Part shown: positions 1-7,879 of the stretch, piece by piece | Layout: each line of letters begins with the position of its first letter | Numbering within the stretch: the stretch's first letter is position 1 | DNA from: Pleionea sediminis | GTDB lineage: Bacteria; Pseudomonadota; Gammaproteobacteria; Enterobacterales; Kangiellaceae | Length of the DNA: 64,000 nucleotides | Reading direction: 5' to 3' | Assembly (NCBI RefSeq): GCF_007570825.1 | Contig: NZ_SUNB01000001.1 | Coordinates: 1,426,001 to 1,490,000 of the forward strand | The notes under the pieces: model-generated | The model's database searches: none | The model's input: the letters and a program-made list of their open reading frames with translations, nothing else | Told to the model about the DNA's origin: nothing | Made by a program: the position numbers and the translations under genes

Positions 1-118
1 TTTCTAAAGCATTAACATGAGTCAATGCTTTGAAGTAAACGGGTATCAACCCCCACCATAAAAACGCAGCGATCGCTGCAAAATATCCACGCTGTTTTTC
101 TTGTTCTAAACTATTCAT
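1..118 (-). CDS. rarD: RarD-type EamA transporter, N-terminal fragment (cut by window edge)
   Basis: The gene runs off the left edge; 39 residues are visible from an ATG at 118. They read as a short cytoplasmic tail followed by a first membrane segment with the motifs GYFAAIAAFLWWGLIPVYFK and ALTHVNALE. These match the start of RarD, a ten-helix EamA/DMT inner-membrane permease. The start lies 4 bases after the stop of the thioesterase gene, so the two are probably co-transcribed. Substrate is unknown for the family despite the historical chloramphenicol-sensitivity name. Assignment rests on this short piece only. Confidence 0.75.
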   Translation of the reverse strand, partial: MNSLEQEKQRGYFAAIAAFLWWGLIPVYFKALTHVNALE

Positions 119-122
119 TCAA

Positions 123-590
123 TCAGCCAATCAAATAGGTGCCCGTTCCGAGCGCTATCAAAATCCCTTCTTCATTATGAAGTTCCATTCTGACAACAGC
201 TACTTTATTTCCAGCTCGGAGAATTTTTGCCGTTGCTTCAAAAACAGAACCCCGGCCCGGTCTTACATAATCGATACGTAAATCAATGGTCCCTAACTTC
301 GCAATTTTATCCAGCAATTCTTGTTGATGTGTTTCTGGGTTTTTCTGCATTAATCCAATTGCCGCCATAATGCCACCCGCGACATCGATAGAGCTGGCAA
401 TTACACCGCCGTGCAATATACCTTGGACAAAATTCCCGACAAGCTCTGGTTTGTTATCGAATTCTACACTGCATATTTCTCTCTCACATTGTTTTATTCG
501 CAAACCGATTAACTTGTTAAAGGGTATTTTTTCGCTAAATGTTGTTGCTATCTGCTTAATTAACTCTGGTTTAGTCATTTTTTCATCCAT
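123..590 (-). CDS. PaaI/YigI-like hotdog-fold thioesterase
   Basis: This 155-residue protein has the single hotdog-domain layout of acyl-CoA thioesterases of the PaaI/DUF4442 type. The motif HGGVIASSIDVAGG lies at about residues 60-73. In this family His-Gly-Gly begins the long central helix, and the acidic residue on that helix (Asp69 here) is the usual catalytic candidate. A second conserved strand motif, TIDLRIDYVRPGRG, follows at about 100-115. It presumably hydrolyses an acyl-CoA in the cytoplasm; the substrate cannot be read from sequence. It precedes rarD by 4 bases. No clear ribosome binding site is seen before the first ATG, and an internal ATG four codons later is possible. Confidence 0.85.
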   Translation of the reverse strand: MDEKMTKPELIKQIATTFSEKIPFNKLIGLRIKQCEREICSVEFDNKPELVGNFVQGILHGGVIASSIDVAGGIMAAIGLMQKNPETHQQELLDKIAKLGTIDLRIDYVRPGRGSVFEATAKILRAGNKVAVVRMELHNEEGILIALGTGTYLIG

Positions 591-848
591 GCAATTGAGG
601 GATATAACTGAAATTACTCTCTCGATAGTTGCATTTGTTCATTTGCAATGATCGGCAGAAATAAAAACTCAGATTTGAGTTTATATCACTGGAAAACAAT
701 AACACGTTAGTACCTATTTCTAGTGAATGAAATTAGATCTATCGCTTTAATCGTATGAATTCTAAAAATTTGGGAACAAATAGCTAACTGCTTGACAAAA
801 CGGGATTTTTTCTCTAGAAACAAAGTACTAAGTCAAAAAAGTCGTATC

Positions 849-3800
849 ATGAGAAAAAATAAACCGGGAAAAAATAACAGGAAAAATCTACGGCGAACGG
901 CCGTAGGTAAGAAGCATTTCAAGGATAGAAAAGGTAATCGTCAATTTAGAACTAATCTAGATGCCCAAAACCCGGTAACAGAAGAACTGAATGAAGGAAC
1001 ACAAAATGAAACACCCGAGTCTAAAGGCTCAACATCTCCTAGCGATCCTGTAGAAGCAGTTAATCAGCTAGCTTCAGCGTTATCCAACTTGCTCCCAGAT
1101 GGCGAGGTCCCAGACGCGTCGAAGAATGAAGTCGACGAGGACGAGAAGTCAGAAGCTCCCACTGGTTCAGCAGAGCAGCAAGAAGAAGCCGAGGATGAAA
1201 GTAACAATTTTATTGAAGATAAGTCTGACCCTGCTAATTCGGAGTCAGCCTTAACTGAGCCGAAGTCAAAAGAAAATTCCGCAGAAGAAGTTGAGCCAAA
1301 ACAGTATGGTTCAGCACCGGATCAATCACCGCTTGGAGAAATCTTAACTGAAGACAAAGATCCAGAATCTGACGGCCACATTGCTCCCGCTGATATCGTT
1401 CCCGAAAATACATCTTCAGCCGAATATACAGCTGAATCAGAGGAACCCCTCGATGAAGCAACCGAGGCATCAGCTCTAACAGACCAGACATCAACTTTAG
1501 AGTCAGAAACGTCTCATGATGAAGATGCCGCCAGTATAGAAGAGATGGAACCCGTATCGCTCGAATCCGAGCAGACGACAGAAACGGATGAAGCGAGTGA
1601 AACGGACCTTGACGATCAAACAACGTCTGAGGCCAATAGCCCTGACCAAGATTTGGAACAAGCTCCAGACGAAGTAACCAACGAATCAAACGAGTCGGTT
1701 GAACCGATTTATCCTGAACCTTCAGCCGAATCTTTGGACCAACCAGAACAGACTGAAGAGCACGATGAAGCCGCAACATCATTGACTGACGAACCCAGTC
1801 TCGCGGAGATGGAACCCGTATCGCTCGAACCCGAGCAGACGAAAGAACCGGATGAAGCAAGTGAAACGGACCTTGACGCTCAAAGAAAGACTGAGACCAT
1901 TAGGCACGATGAAGATTTTGGACAAGCTCCAGACAAAGTAACCAACGAATCAAACGAGTCGGTTGAACCGATTTATCCTGAACCTTCAACCGAATCTTTG
2001 GACCAACCAGAACAGACTGAAGAGCCCGATGAAGCCGCAACATCATTGACTGACGAACCCAGTCTCGCGGAGATGGAACCCGTATCACTCGAACCCGAGC
2101 AGAAGACAGAATCGGATGAAGCAAGTGAAACGGACCTTGACGCTCAAAGAAAGACTGAGACCATTAGACCCGATGAAGATTTTGAACAAGCTCCAGACAA
2201 AGTAACCAACGAATCAAACGAGTCGGTTGAACCGATTGATGCTGAACCTTCAGCCGAATCTTTGGACCGACCAGAAGAGACTGAAGATCCGACTGAATCT
2301 GTAGAACTTTCGGAAGACGCAGACGCGACATCTGCGCTCATTGATACAAAATCGGTTTCTCTTCAACCAGAAGAAGAAAATCCTGAACCAGAACAACCTA
2401 ATGAGTTGAAACCAGAGGATGAGTCGCGCCCTGTTCACGCCGAAAAAAATGAAAAGGTTTCTGGAATAGAGACAGCTTCCCCCAATCAGTCGGTAAAGGA
2501 TAAACCCGCGAAAGAATCGCCTTTTGCAAAATACCTTGATGACTCTAACGAATCCGTAAAAACGGAGAAAGAAAATAGCAATCAGTCGACCACGGCAGCT
2601 TTTGAGCACAAGAATAAATCTGAAGACGATGAGCTGAGCGAAGAGCAAGTCAATAGAATAATTTTATCGAAACTAGCAAAACCCTTCGATCCCAGAAAGG
2701 TAGACAATAGCAAAAGACCTTCGATTCAATCGATTATCCAGCAGCTTCGAGAAGCAGGTCTGGAAAAGCAAACCGAAATAAGATCACTAACATCTGATAA
2801 GCCTAAAGAGCCCTCTGACTTACCTCTGGTACCGAAGAATAAAGGAAAGGATGCATCCAAAGACGCCACTACTGAGTCAGCAAAGAAAGCCTTGTCCACA
2901 CTCGAAAAGCTGGATAATCAACAAGAAATAACCAAGCTTACTTCTGATTCAGAAGGAGCAATGGCCTTTGAGCAAAAAGAAAAAAAACAACCTGAACAAC
3001 ATGTCGGGACTGCACCAACAGATGAATCGTTATTTGACAGCGATGCTCATCCAAGCCCAATTCCGTCGGAAACGGTAGAAGCCGCAGAAGCCGCAGAAGC
3101 CGCAGAAGCCGCAGAAGCCGCAGAAGCCGCAGAAGCCGCAGAAGCCGCAGAAGCCGCAGAAGCCGCAGAAGCCGCAGAAGCCGCAGAAGCCGCAGAAGCC
3201 GCAGAAGCCGCAGAAGCCAAAAAAGTAAAACCTCGAGTTATTCCTGAGTCAAAAGAAAAACCTGAAAAACCAAAAGGTAAACTTGAAACAAAAAAGCGTG
3301 TAAGACCCAAGCCGGTTAAAGCGAAACCACCCAAAAAAGCTTCTCCACCGGTAGTCAAAGAGGGACCTTCCTTTGGCGACAAACTTAAAAAGGCTGGCAA
3401 CAAACTCAAAGATATTTCTTTAAAAACCAGCGCAGGTGTTCGCTATTTCACTGATTGCTATAAAGAGGAACCCAAGGGAGCGGTTGTTTGGTGGCTTAAA
3501 ACATTCAACGAACAAGCCGGATTGCAAGAAGCTATTCTCAAACTTTCACGAGAATCACAAAATGAAAACTTTACCTTGGATAAAATCTGGTCAACACTTT
3601 CTGAGTTCACTCTCCGATCGGAAGATATTAATAAACTTAAATGGTTTGATGAAGCTCACCAAAAGATTGTTCAGCTAATCACCTCGCTTAAAGCGGGTAA
3701 AAAGCCAGAACGTTCAACGCTACAAAAGTTACAAAACCAGTTACGATTCATCGCGAACTCCGAAGAGTTCTGCCACAAATATCGATTGGATTATGTTCGA

Positions 3801-4274
3801 AAAGAGGTATTTAGAATGTACAAAGAATTAAGCAAAGTTCTCGATGAATTAAAGCGAGTAGAGCGAGAAAAATTAGCAAACAGAGAAAACGATCAGAAGC
3901 TTGAAGCAAAACGCCTCGAAAAAGAAAAAGCAGAAGCCTTGCTTAAAAAAGAACAAATGGAATTAATCAAACAAAAAGAAGCTCGACTCAGAGCATTAGA
4001 GGAGAAGAAAAAAGCAATAGCACGTAAGCAAGCAGAAGAAGCTGCCTACATTAAGGAGGAAAAAGTAGCCGAACTAAAAGCGCAAGAAGCAGAGCGACAA
4101 AGACAACTCCAATTGCAAGAGTCTTATGTTGAGATGCAAGTTCAAGACAAGATTGCCAAAATGGGCGTAAAAGAACTAGCAGTTGTATTGGGTGGTCGTA
4201 TGTTACGATCAGAGTTATCGGAAGACGATAAAAAGTCACTTGACGACCTAAAAACCAAATTGTTGGGACTTTAA
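849..4274 (+). CDS. Large acidic repeat-rich protein of unknown function
   Basis: About 1141 residues; I do not recognise the family. There is no signal peptide or membrane segment. The first 45 residues are strongly basic (RKNKPGKNNRKNLRR). A very long Glu/Asp/Ser/Thr-rich stretch follows, containing nearly three copies of an 88-residue tandem repeat (DNA 1542-2280). A perfect (Glu-Ala-Ala)15 run is encoded at 3078-3218, then a Lys/Pro-rich basic linker. The last 300 or so residues look folded: a helical segment with VVWWLKTFNEQAGLQEAI, then a Glu/Lys/Arg/Gln coiled coil ending near ELAVVLGGRMLRSELSEDDK. The frame is open upstream to a TTG at 792, but neither start has a good ribosome binding site. 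The ATG at 849 was chosen. It stands alone, with no neighbour hinting at function. Confidence 0.75.
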   Translation: MRKNKPGKNNRKNLRRTAVGKKHFKDRKGNRQFRTNLDAQNPVTEELNEGTQNETPESKGSTSPSDPVEAVNQLASALSNLLPDGEVPDASKNEVDEDEKSEAPTGSAEQQEEAEDESNNFIEDKSDPANSESALTEPKSKENSAEEVEPKQYGSAPDQSPLGEILTEDKDPESDGHIAPADIVPENTSSAEYTAESEEPLDEATEASALTDQTSTLESETSHDEDAASIEEMEPVSLESEQTTETDEASETDLDDQTTSEANSPDQDLEQAPDEVTNESNESVEPIYPEPSAESLDQPEQTEEHDEAATSLTDEPSLAEMEPVSLEPEQTKEPDEASETDLDAQRKTETIRHDEDFGQAPDKVTNESNESVEPIYPEPSTESLDQPEQTEEPDEAATSLTDEPSLAEMEPVSLEPEQKTESDEASETDLDAQRKTETIRPDEDFEQAPDKVTNESNESVEPIDAEPSAESLDRPEETEDPTESVELSEDADATSALIDTKSVSLQPEEENPEPEQPNELKPEDESRPVHAEKNEKVSGIETASPNQSVKDKPAKESPFAKYLDDSNESVKTEKENSNQSTTAAFEHKNKSEDDELSEEQVNRIILSKLAKPFDPRKVDNSKRPSIQSIIQQLREAGLEKQTEIRSLTSDKPKEPSDLPLVPKNKGKDASKDATTESAKKALSTLEKLDNQQEITKLTSDSEGAMAFEQKEKKQPEQHVGTAPTDESLFDSDAHPSPIPSETVEAAEAAEAAEAAEAAEAAEAAEAAEAAEAAEAAEAAEAAEAAEAAEAKKVKPRVIPESKEKPEKPKGKLETKKRVRPKPVKAKPPKKASPPVVKEGPSFGDKLKKAGNKLKDISLKTSAGVRYFTDCYKEEPKGAVVWWLKTFNEQAGLQEAILKLSRESQNENFTLDKIWSTLSEFTLRSEDINKLKWFDEAHQKIVQLITSLKAGKKPERSTLQKLQNQLRFIANSEEFCHKYRLDYVRKEVFRMYKELSKVLDELKRVEREKLANRENDQKLEAKRLEKEKAEALLKKEQMELIKQKEARLRALEEKKKAIARKQAEEAAYIKEEKVAELKAQEAERQRQLQLQESYVEMQVQDKIAKMGVKELAVVLGGRMLRSELSEDDKKSLDDLKTKLLGL
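1542..2280 (+). repeat. 264-bp in-frame tandem repeat, about 2.8 copies
   Basis: Copies start near 1542, 1806 and 2070, exactly 264 bp apart (landmark: the ATGGAACCCGTATC element at 1545, 1809 and 2073). Each unit encodes 88 residues beginning EMEPVSLE and including DEASETDLD, VTNESNESVEPI and PSAESLDQPEQTEE. The third copy is incomplete and more diverged. Copies 2 and 3 are nearly identical, which indicates recent duplication or gene conversion. Confidence 0.9.
3078..3218 (+). repeat. Perfect 9-bp minisatellite, (GAAGCCGCA)15.7
   Basis: Fifteen uninterrupted copies of GAAGCCGCA run from 3078 to 3212, followed by GAAGCC. It encodes fifteen Glu-Ala-Ala units, a likely rigid helix, inside the large acidic protein. 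The perfection at synonymous positions points to recent expansion by slippage. Because the unit is 9 bp, copy-number change keeps the reading frame. Confidence 0.97.
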
Positions 4275-4507
4275 TTGCTCAAACACCAACCAGATCAGAC
4301 CACATAAATTTGATCAATTTCACATCTTGTATAATTCAAAAAAAATTTTTCGTACATCATCAGAATAAAAACCAACCAAGATATAACCAACTATCAACCA
4401 AACTGTACACATCACGTCCAAAACAGCTCAAAACACGCACTTTCTTTATATAAATCACACTTTTGTGTCAATGTTATTACTGAATGAAACCTTGGTATTA
4501 TTCACAA
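4275..4507. other. Intergenic region with no recognised gene
   Basis: AT- and CA-rich sequence between the acidic-protein gene and the first protease promoter. I see no convincing open frame, RNA gene or terminator. Its last 20 bases (GGTATTATTCACAATTGA-like, reaching into the -35) are conserved upstream of the second protease promoter, so an activator site may lie there. Confidence 0.5.
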
Positions 4508-4536
4508 TTGACCTGTAATTTTTACACACCTAGTAT
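4508..4536 (+). promoter_or_regulatory. Sigma-70-type promoter of protease 1
   Basis: -35 TTGACC at 4508-4513, 17-bp spacer, -10 TAGTAT at 4531-4536. The same architecture (TTGAAC, 17 bp, TAGTAT) precedes the second protease at 7643-7671. The predicted transcription start is near 4543, which leaves a leader of about 215 nt. Confidence 0.7.
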
Positions 4537-4542
4537 CGAAGT

Positions 4543-4758
4543 GTGCTTATTAAAAAAGCAGCACAAAAATCACTGTTAAGACATTTTCATTAATAATAAT
4601 AAAAGTCGAAACTTGATTAAGTTTAAGTGGTCGCTCAAGTAAGCAGTATCGACAAGTTGGGATGAAAGATAGGGACTCTCGCCTTAAAGAATAATAATAA
4701 TCTCCGTGAGAAGAACTCTTAACTGATTACAATAAAAACGAGTTGTCAGGAGCTATAA
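4543..4758 (+). promoter_or_regulatory. Conserved structured 5' leader of protease 1 (copy A)
   Basis: Copy A of a leader shared with protease 2. Visible elements: hairpin AAACTT/AAGTTT (4609-4624) inside a GTCGA...TCGAC pairing; an invariant block ATGAAAGATAGGGACTCTCG (4662-4681); a hairpin TCTCGC (4677-4682)/GTGAGA (4706-4711); and AACTC (4714-4718)/GAGTT (4740-4744) just before the Shine-Dalgarno AGGAG at 4748-4752. Such an arrangement could control translation or mRNA stability. It does not match the c-di-GMP riboswitch consensus I know. Confidence 0.55.
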
Positions 4759-7002
4759 ATGAAAAATAACTTAAAACTCAAAACGGCATCACTTGTAGTT
4801 GGAGCGTCTTTCGCTGCTGCATCTATGGGAATCAATGCTGAATCTTCAAATGAGTTCTCAATAAAAACAACCAACAAAGCTGGTGCGCCATCGTTTGCAA
4901 CAGGAAAATTGGGCAAAGTACAAAATAAATCAGCAGGGGATACTTTAAAAAATATTCTAAGAACTAAAGCATCTTACGGATTTACTGGAAAAGAAGACTT
5001 TTCTGTTAAGCGCCAATGGCTTGATGCTTTAGGAAAAATGCATACTCACTTCGACCAAACAATAAACGGTATCAAAGTTTACGGTACTAGCATGATCCTT
5101 CATGCCAACGTTACTCAAAGTTCTCTGAAAAGTGGCGACAATATCGGTGAAGTTTATGCTGTAACAGGTGCATTAGCTCTCGAAGATAAGACAGATAGCT
5201 TATCAAAAAGACGTGTTGATACTAGCAATCCTAAATCAGCTCTCGCAGCAGCTAATAAAGTTGGTAACGTTTCAGGAAAACCTGAACTTGCTTACATTTA
5301 CGTTCCTGAGCTTGGCAAAGCTAAATTAGCTTGGAAAATTGATGTTAAATACAATTCAAATCAAGGTTTTGAACACGACGTTATTTTCTTCGACGTAAAC
5401 AGCTCAGAAGAGTTAGCAAGACACCCCCAAGTTCACAGAGCTAAACGTCACTATACGTACACGATGAATAATAATAATTACAATCACTATTCACGTCCGG
5501 GTACATTACTTTGCTCAAATAATGAATCTTGTGGAGACACTTCTGCTCAAAATGCACACGATGGTGCTTCAATCGTTTATGACTACTACTTAGAAAAACA
5601 TGGCCGTGATGGTGTTGATGGAAACGGCATGAATATGATTTCTAGTGTTCATACTGGAAGCAACTGGAATAATGCAGTTTGGTACCAAAACCAAATGATG
5701 TATGGTGATGGTGACGGTAACTACTTCAGTGACTTAACCGGCGACTTTGATGTTATCGCTCATGAGTTAACTCACGGAGTTACTCAGTTCACTGCTGGCT
5801 TAATTTACCAAAATGAGTCAGGCGCGCTAAATGAAGCAATGTCTGACATCATGGGTATATCAGCAGAAGCTTATAAGAACGGTAGCTCGTCACCAGCATG
5901 GAAAATCGGGGATGAAGTTTTCACACCAAGTCAATCCGGCGACGCGTTGCGCTATATGGATGATCCAACTGAAGACGGCAGCTCTTACGATTACTATCCA
6001 GAAAGATACGTTGGCACACAAGACAATGGCGGTGTTCATTGGAACTCAGGTATCGCCAACTTAGCTTACGTTCTTCTTGTTGACGGTGGTACTCACCCTC
6101 GCAACAAGACAACAGTTAATGTACCTGGCATTGGATTAGGTAAAGCGGAGAAAATTTTCTATCGCGCGCTTACAACTTATTTCAATCAAAGCACTAACTT
6201 TTCTGCAGCTCGAACCGGTACTGCTCAAGCAGCATTAGACTTATACGGCCAAGCTGAGAAAACTGCGGTTGAAACAGCATGGTGTGCTGTTGGTGTTGGT
6301 AGCTGCCCATCGGGTGATGGTGATAACGGCGACGGCGACAACTCTGGTGATAATGTACTCGAAAATGGCGCTGCGAAAACTCAGCTTTCTGCAAGTCGTG
6401 GACAAGACATCGAATTCACTATGGAAGTACCAGCTGGCGCAACTGACATCAACTTTGCAATGAGTGGTGGCTCAGGTGATGCAGACCTCTACGTGAAGTT
6501 TGGATCAGCTCCGACTGACTCTAGCTATGACTGTCGTCCATACAAAAGCGGAAACTCTGAGTCTTGTACTGGCGAAGATTCTGGCGGTACATACTATGTT
6601 CGCATCAAAGCTTACAGCTCTTTCTCAGGTGTGAGCCTTGTCGGTAGTTACACAGCAGACGACGGCGGCAGCGGCGATGATGGCAGTAGTGACCTAGAGC
6701 CAATTGATGTTTCTGCATCTGACATCTCAGTGGGTAGAGGCGAATGGCAACGTTTCGAGTATGCATTACCTGATGGTTATTCGTCTATGACAGTATCTAT
6801 CTCTGGTGGCTCTGGTGATGCAGACCTCTATGTTAACTATGGCTCACAATCAACAACATCTAATTACGATTGCAGACCTTATAAGAGTGGCAACAATGAA
6901 GTTTGTAACTTCAACAACCCTCAAGTTGGAACATGGTATTTAGACATCCGTGGCTATAGAGCTAGCTCGGGAATCACCATTAGGCTACAAGCACAGCCAT
7001 AA
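4759..7002 (+). CDS. Secreted M4 (thermolysin/vibriolysin-type) metalloprotease with two PPC domains
   Basis: 747 residues. A Sec signal peptide (about residues 1-27) is followed by an FTP/PepSY inhibitory propeptide (about 50-230) and the M4 peptidase (about 240-520). The zinc-binding HELTH is at 335-339, the third zinc ligand Glu359 lies in NEAMSD, and the catalytic His427 lies in GGVHWNSG. An Asp/Gly-rich linker leads to two C-terminal PPC domains (about 545-635 and 660-745), each with the GGSGDADLYV motif. Such enzymes are exported, autoprocess, and degrade extracellular protein; PPC domains are usually trimmed or aid substrate binding. The ribosome binding site AGGAG is 6 bases before the ATG. 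A close paralogue lies directly downstream. Confidence 0.95.
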   Translation: MKNNLKLKTASLVVGASFAAASMGINAESSNEFSIKTTNKAGAPSFATGKLGKVQNKSAGDTLKNILRTKASYGFTGKEDFSVKRQWLDALGKMHTHFDQTINGIKVYGTSMILHANVTQSSLKSGDNIGEVYAVTGALALEDKTDSLSKRRVDTSNPKSALAAANKVGNVSGKPELAYIYVPELGKAKLAWKIDVKYNSNQGFEHDVIFFDVNSSEELARHPQVHRAKRHYTYTMNNNNYNHYSRPGTLLCSNNESCGDTSAQNAHDGASIVYDYYLEKHGRDGVDGNGMNMISSVHTGSNWNNAVWYQNQMMYGDGDGNYFSDLTGDFDVIAHELTHGVTQFTAGLIYQNESGALNEAMSDIMGISAEAYKNGSSSPAWKIGDEVFTPSQSGDALRYMDDPTEDGSSYDYYPERYVGTQDNGGVHWNSGIANLAYVLLVDGGTHPRNKTTVNVPGIGLGKAEKIFYRALTTYFNQSTNFSAARTGTAQAALDLYGQAEKTAVETAWCAVGVGSCPSGDGDNGDGDNSGDNVLENGAAKTQLSASRGQDIEFTMEVPAGATDINFAMSGGSGDADLYVKFGSAPTDSSYDCRPYKSGNSESCTGEDSGGTYYVRIKAYSSFSGVSLVGSYTADDGGSGDDGSSDLEPIDVSASDISVGRGEWQRFEYALPDGYSSMTVSISGGSGDADLYVNYGSQSTTSNYDCRPYKSGNNEVCNFNNPQVGTWYLDIRGYRASSGITIRLQAQP

Positions 7003-7022
7003 TAAAAAGAACTGTGTTGTTT

Positions 7023-7050
7023 AAAAAAGGGAGCTTTAGCTCCCTTTTTT
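7023..7050 (+). terminator. Rho-independent terminator of protease 1
   Basis: GGGAGC-TTTA-GCTCCC stem-loop flanked by A6 on the left and T6 on the right, 20 bases after the protease stop codon. Symmetry means it could also act on the minus strand. Confidence 0.9.
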
Positions 7051-7642
7051 CATCCTGTCCAACCAATCGAGATCAAATAAGCACTTCAAAATCAATTCCT
7101 CTAACTACTCAATAAAACAACTAAGCAAATAGAATCTTAAATTTAGGTATGCCTTTTTCGGTTAAATTAATTAAACAATCGATTCTATTGATCCCCGTTC
7201 AGCTATACGCAGAAGATTTAAAAGTAAATTTGCTACGGATACATTTAGGAAAGCGACAATAAGGTATCGGCTCTATGATGCTTTTATTTTGTATAAAATG
7301 AAAAGTTAATTGGTATTTAATTGATTTTATGATTTCTTCAGTAGCGAAAATTTAAAAAAAGTAAAAATTGGAACTCATATTTATCGCTCATCAATATTGA
7401 GTCGTTACTTCAATAACAATCTTGCTAAAGCAATATTTACCTAGTAACTTAATTCCTTTGTTACTCATATCTTAATAAATATCGGGTTTAAGGATATGAC
7501 TCCATAACTCGACGTGTACCTAAAATTTTAATACCTGATGTTTCCTTCGAGAGTTTCATAGTCCCCTAAAAATTCATCAAAATACTTTTATAAATCAACT
7601 TATCTTATTAGTACATAAAATTCTAACCGGTATTATTCACCA
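7051..7642. other. Long intergenic region between the two proteases
   Basis: About 590 bp, very AT-rich. The only open frame worth mentioning is at 7149-7262 (37 codons), with a hydrophobic segment and AYAED-like end reminiscent of a signal peptide (SILLIPVQLYAED). It lacks a proper ribosome binding site and is probably spurious or a remnant. No RNA gene or mobile element was recognised. Confidence 0.4.
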
Positions 7643-7671
7643 TTGAACATTTGTTTTCACAGACCTAGTAT
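7643..7671 (+). promoter_or_regulatory. Sigma-70-type promoter of protease 2
   Basis: -35 TTGAAC at 7643-7648, 17-bp spacer, -10 TAGTAT at 7666-7671. It is preceded by GGTATTATTCACCATTGA, nearly identical to the sequence before the protease 1 promoter, so the promoter was duplicated together with the gene and has been retained. Confidence 0.7.
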
Positions 7672-7677
7672 CAAAAC

Positions 7678-7879
7678 GCGCCCCAATAATAATTAAAGCG
7701 CATAAAACACTGTTAAGGTAATTTCATAATAATAAAAGTCGATATTTAACTTTTTTGTTAATTCGCTGTTTCGATAATTAAAAATGAAAGATAGGAACTC
7801 TCGCGCATACAAAACTAATAACTTAAGTGAGACCGACACTTAACTTATATATACAAGAGTTGTCAGGAGTAAAAATAAA
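7678..7879 (+). promoter_or_regulatory. Conserved structured 5' leader of protease 2 (copy B)
   Basis: Homologous to the leader at 4543-4758. Shared elements in order: CACTGTTAAG, TAATAATAAAAGTCGA, a hairpin whose arms differ (TTAAC/GTTAA instead of AAACTT/AAGTTT), ATGAAAGATAGGAACTCTCG, a stem TCTCGC/GTGAGA with an unlike loop, and GAGTTGTCAGGAG carrying the Shine-Dalgarno. The last pairing differs in detail (GACA/TGTC). Sequence change with pairing kept suggests selection on RNA structure. Confidence 0.55.

Noticed and set aside
1234-2124. Antisense frames of 74-208 codons opposite the 264-bp repeats
   Set aside because: They mirror the repeats of the plus-strand gene, share the same unit length, and show no protein-like composition or start signal.
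3078-3218. Direct repeats as a CRISPR array
   Set aside because: The 9-bp unit is contiguous with no spacers and is translated in frame.
3047-3409. Antisense open frame rich in Ala/Ser opposite the EAA repeat
   Set aside because: The 9-bp repeat has no stop in that frame, so a long antisense frame arises automatically; it has no ribosome binding site and repetitive composition only.
4543-4758. Protease leader as a c-di-GMP or other known riboswitch
   Set aside because: I could not find the consensus GNRA tetraloop/receptor or the conserved purine core of the GEMM classes, nor features of other riboswitches I know.
7149-7262. 37-codon open frame with a signal-peptide-like segment between the proteases
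   Set aside because: No Shine-Dalgarno sequence, no recognisable mature part; could be a degraded remnant but cannot be supported as a gene.
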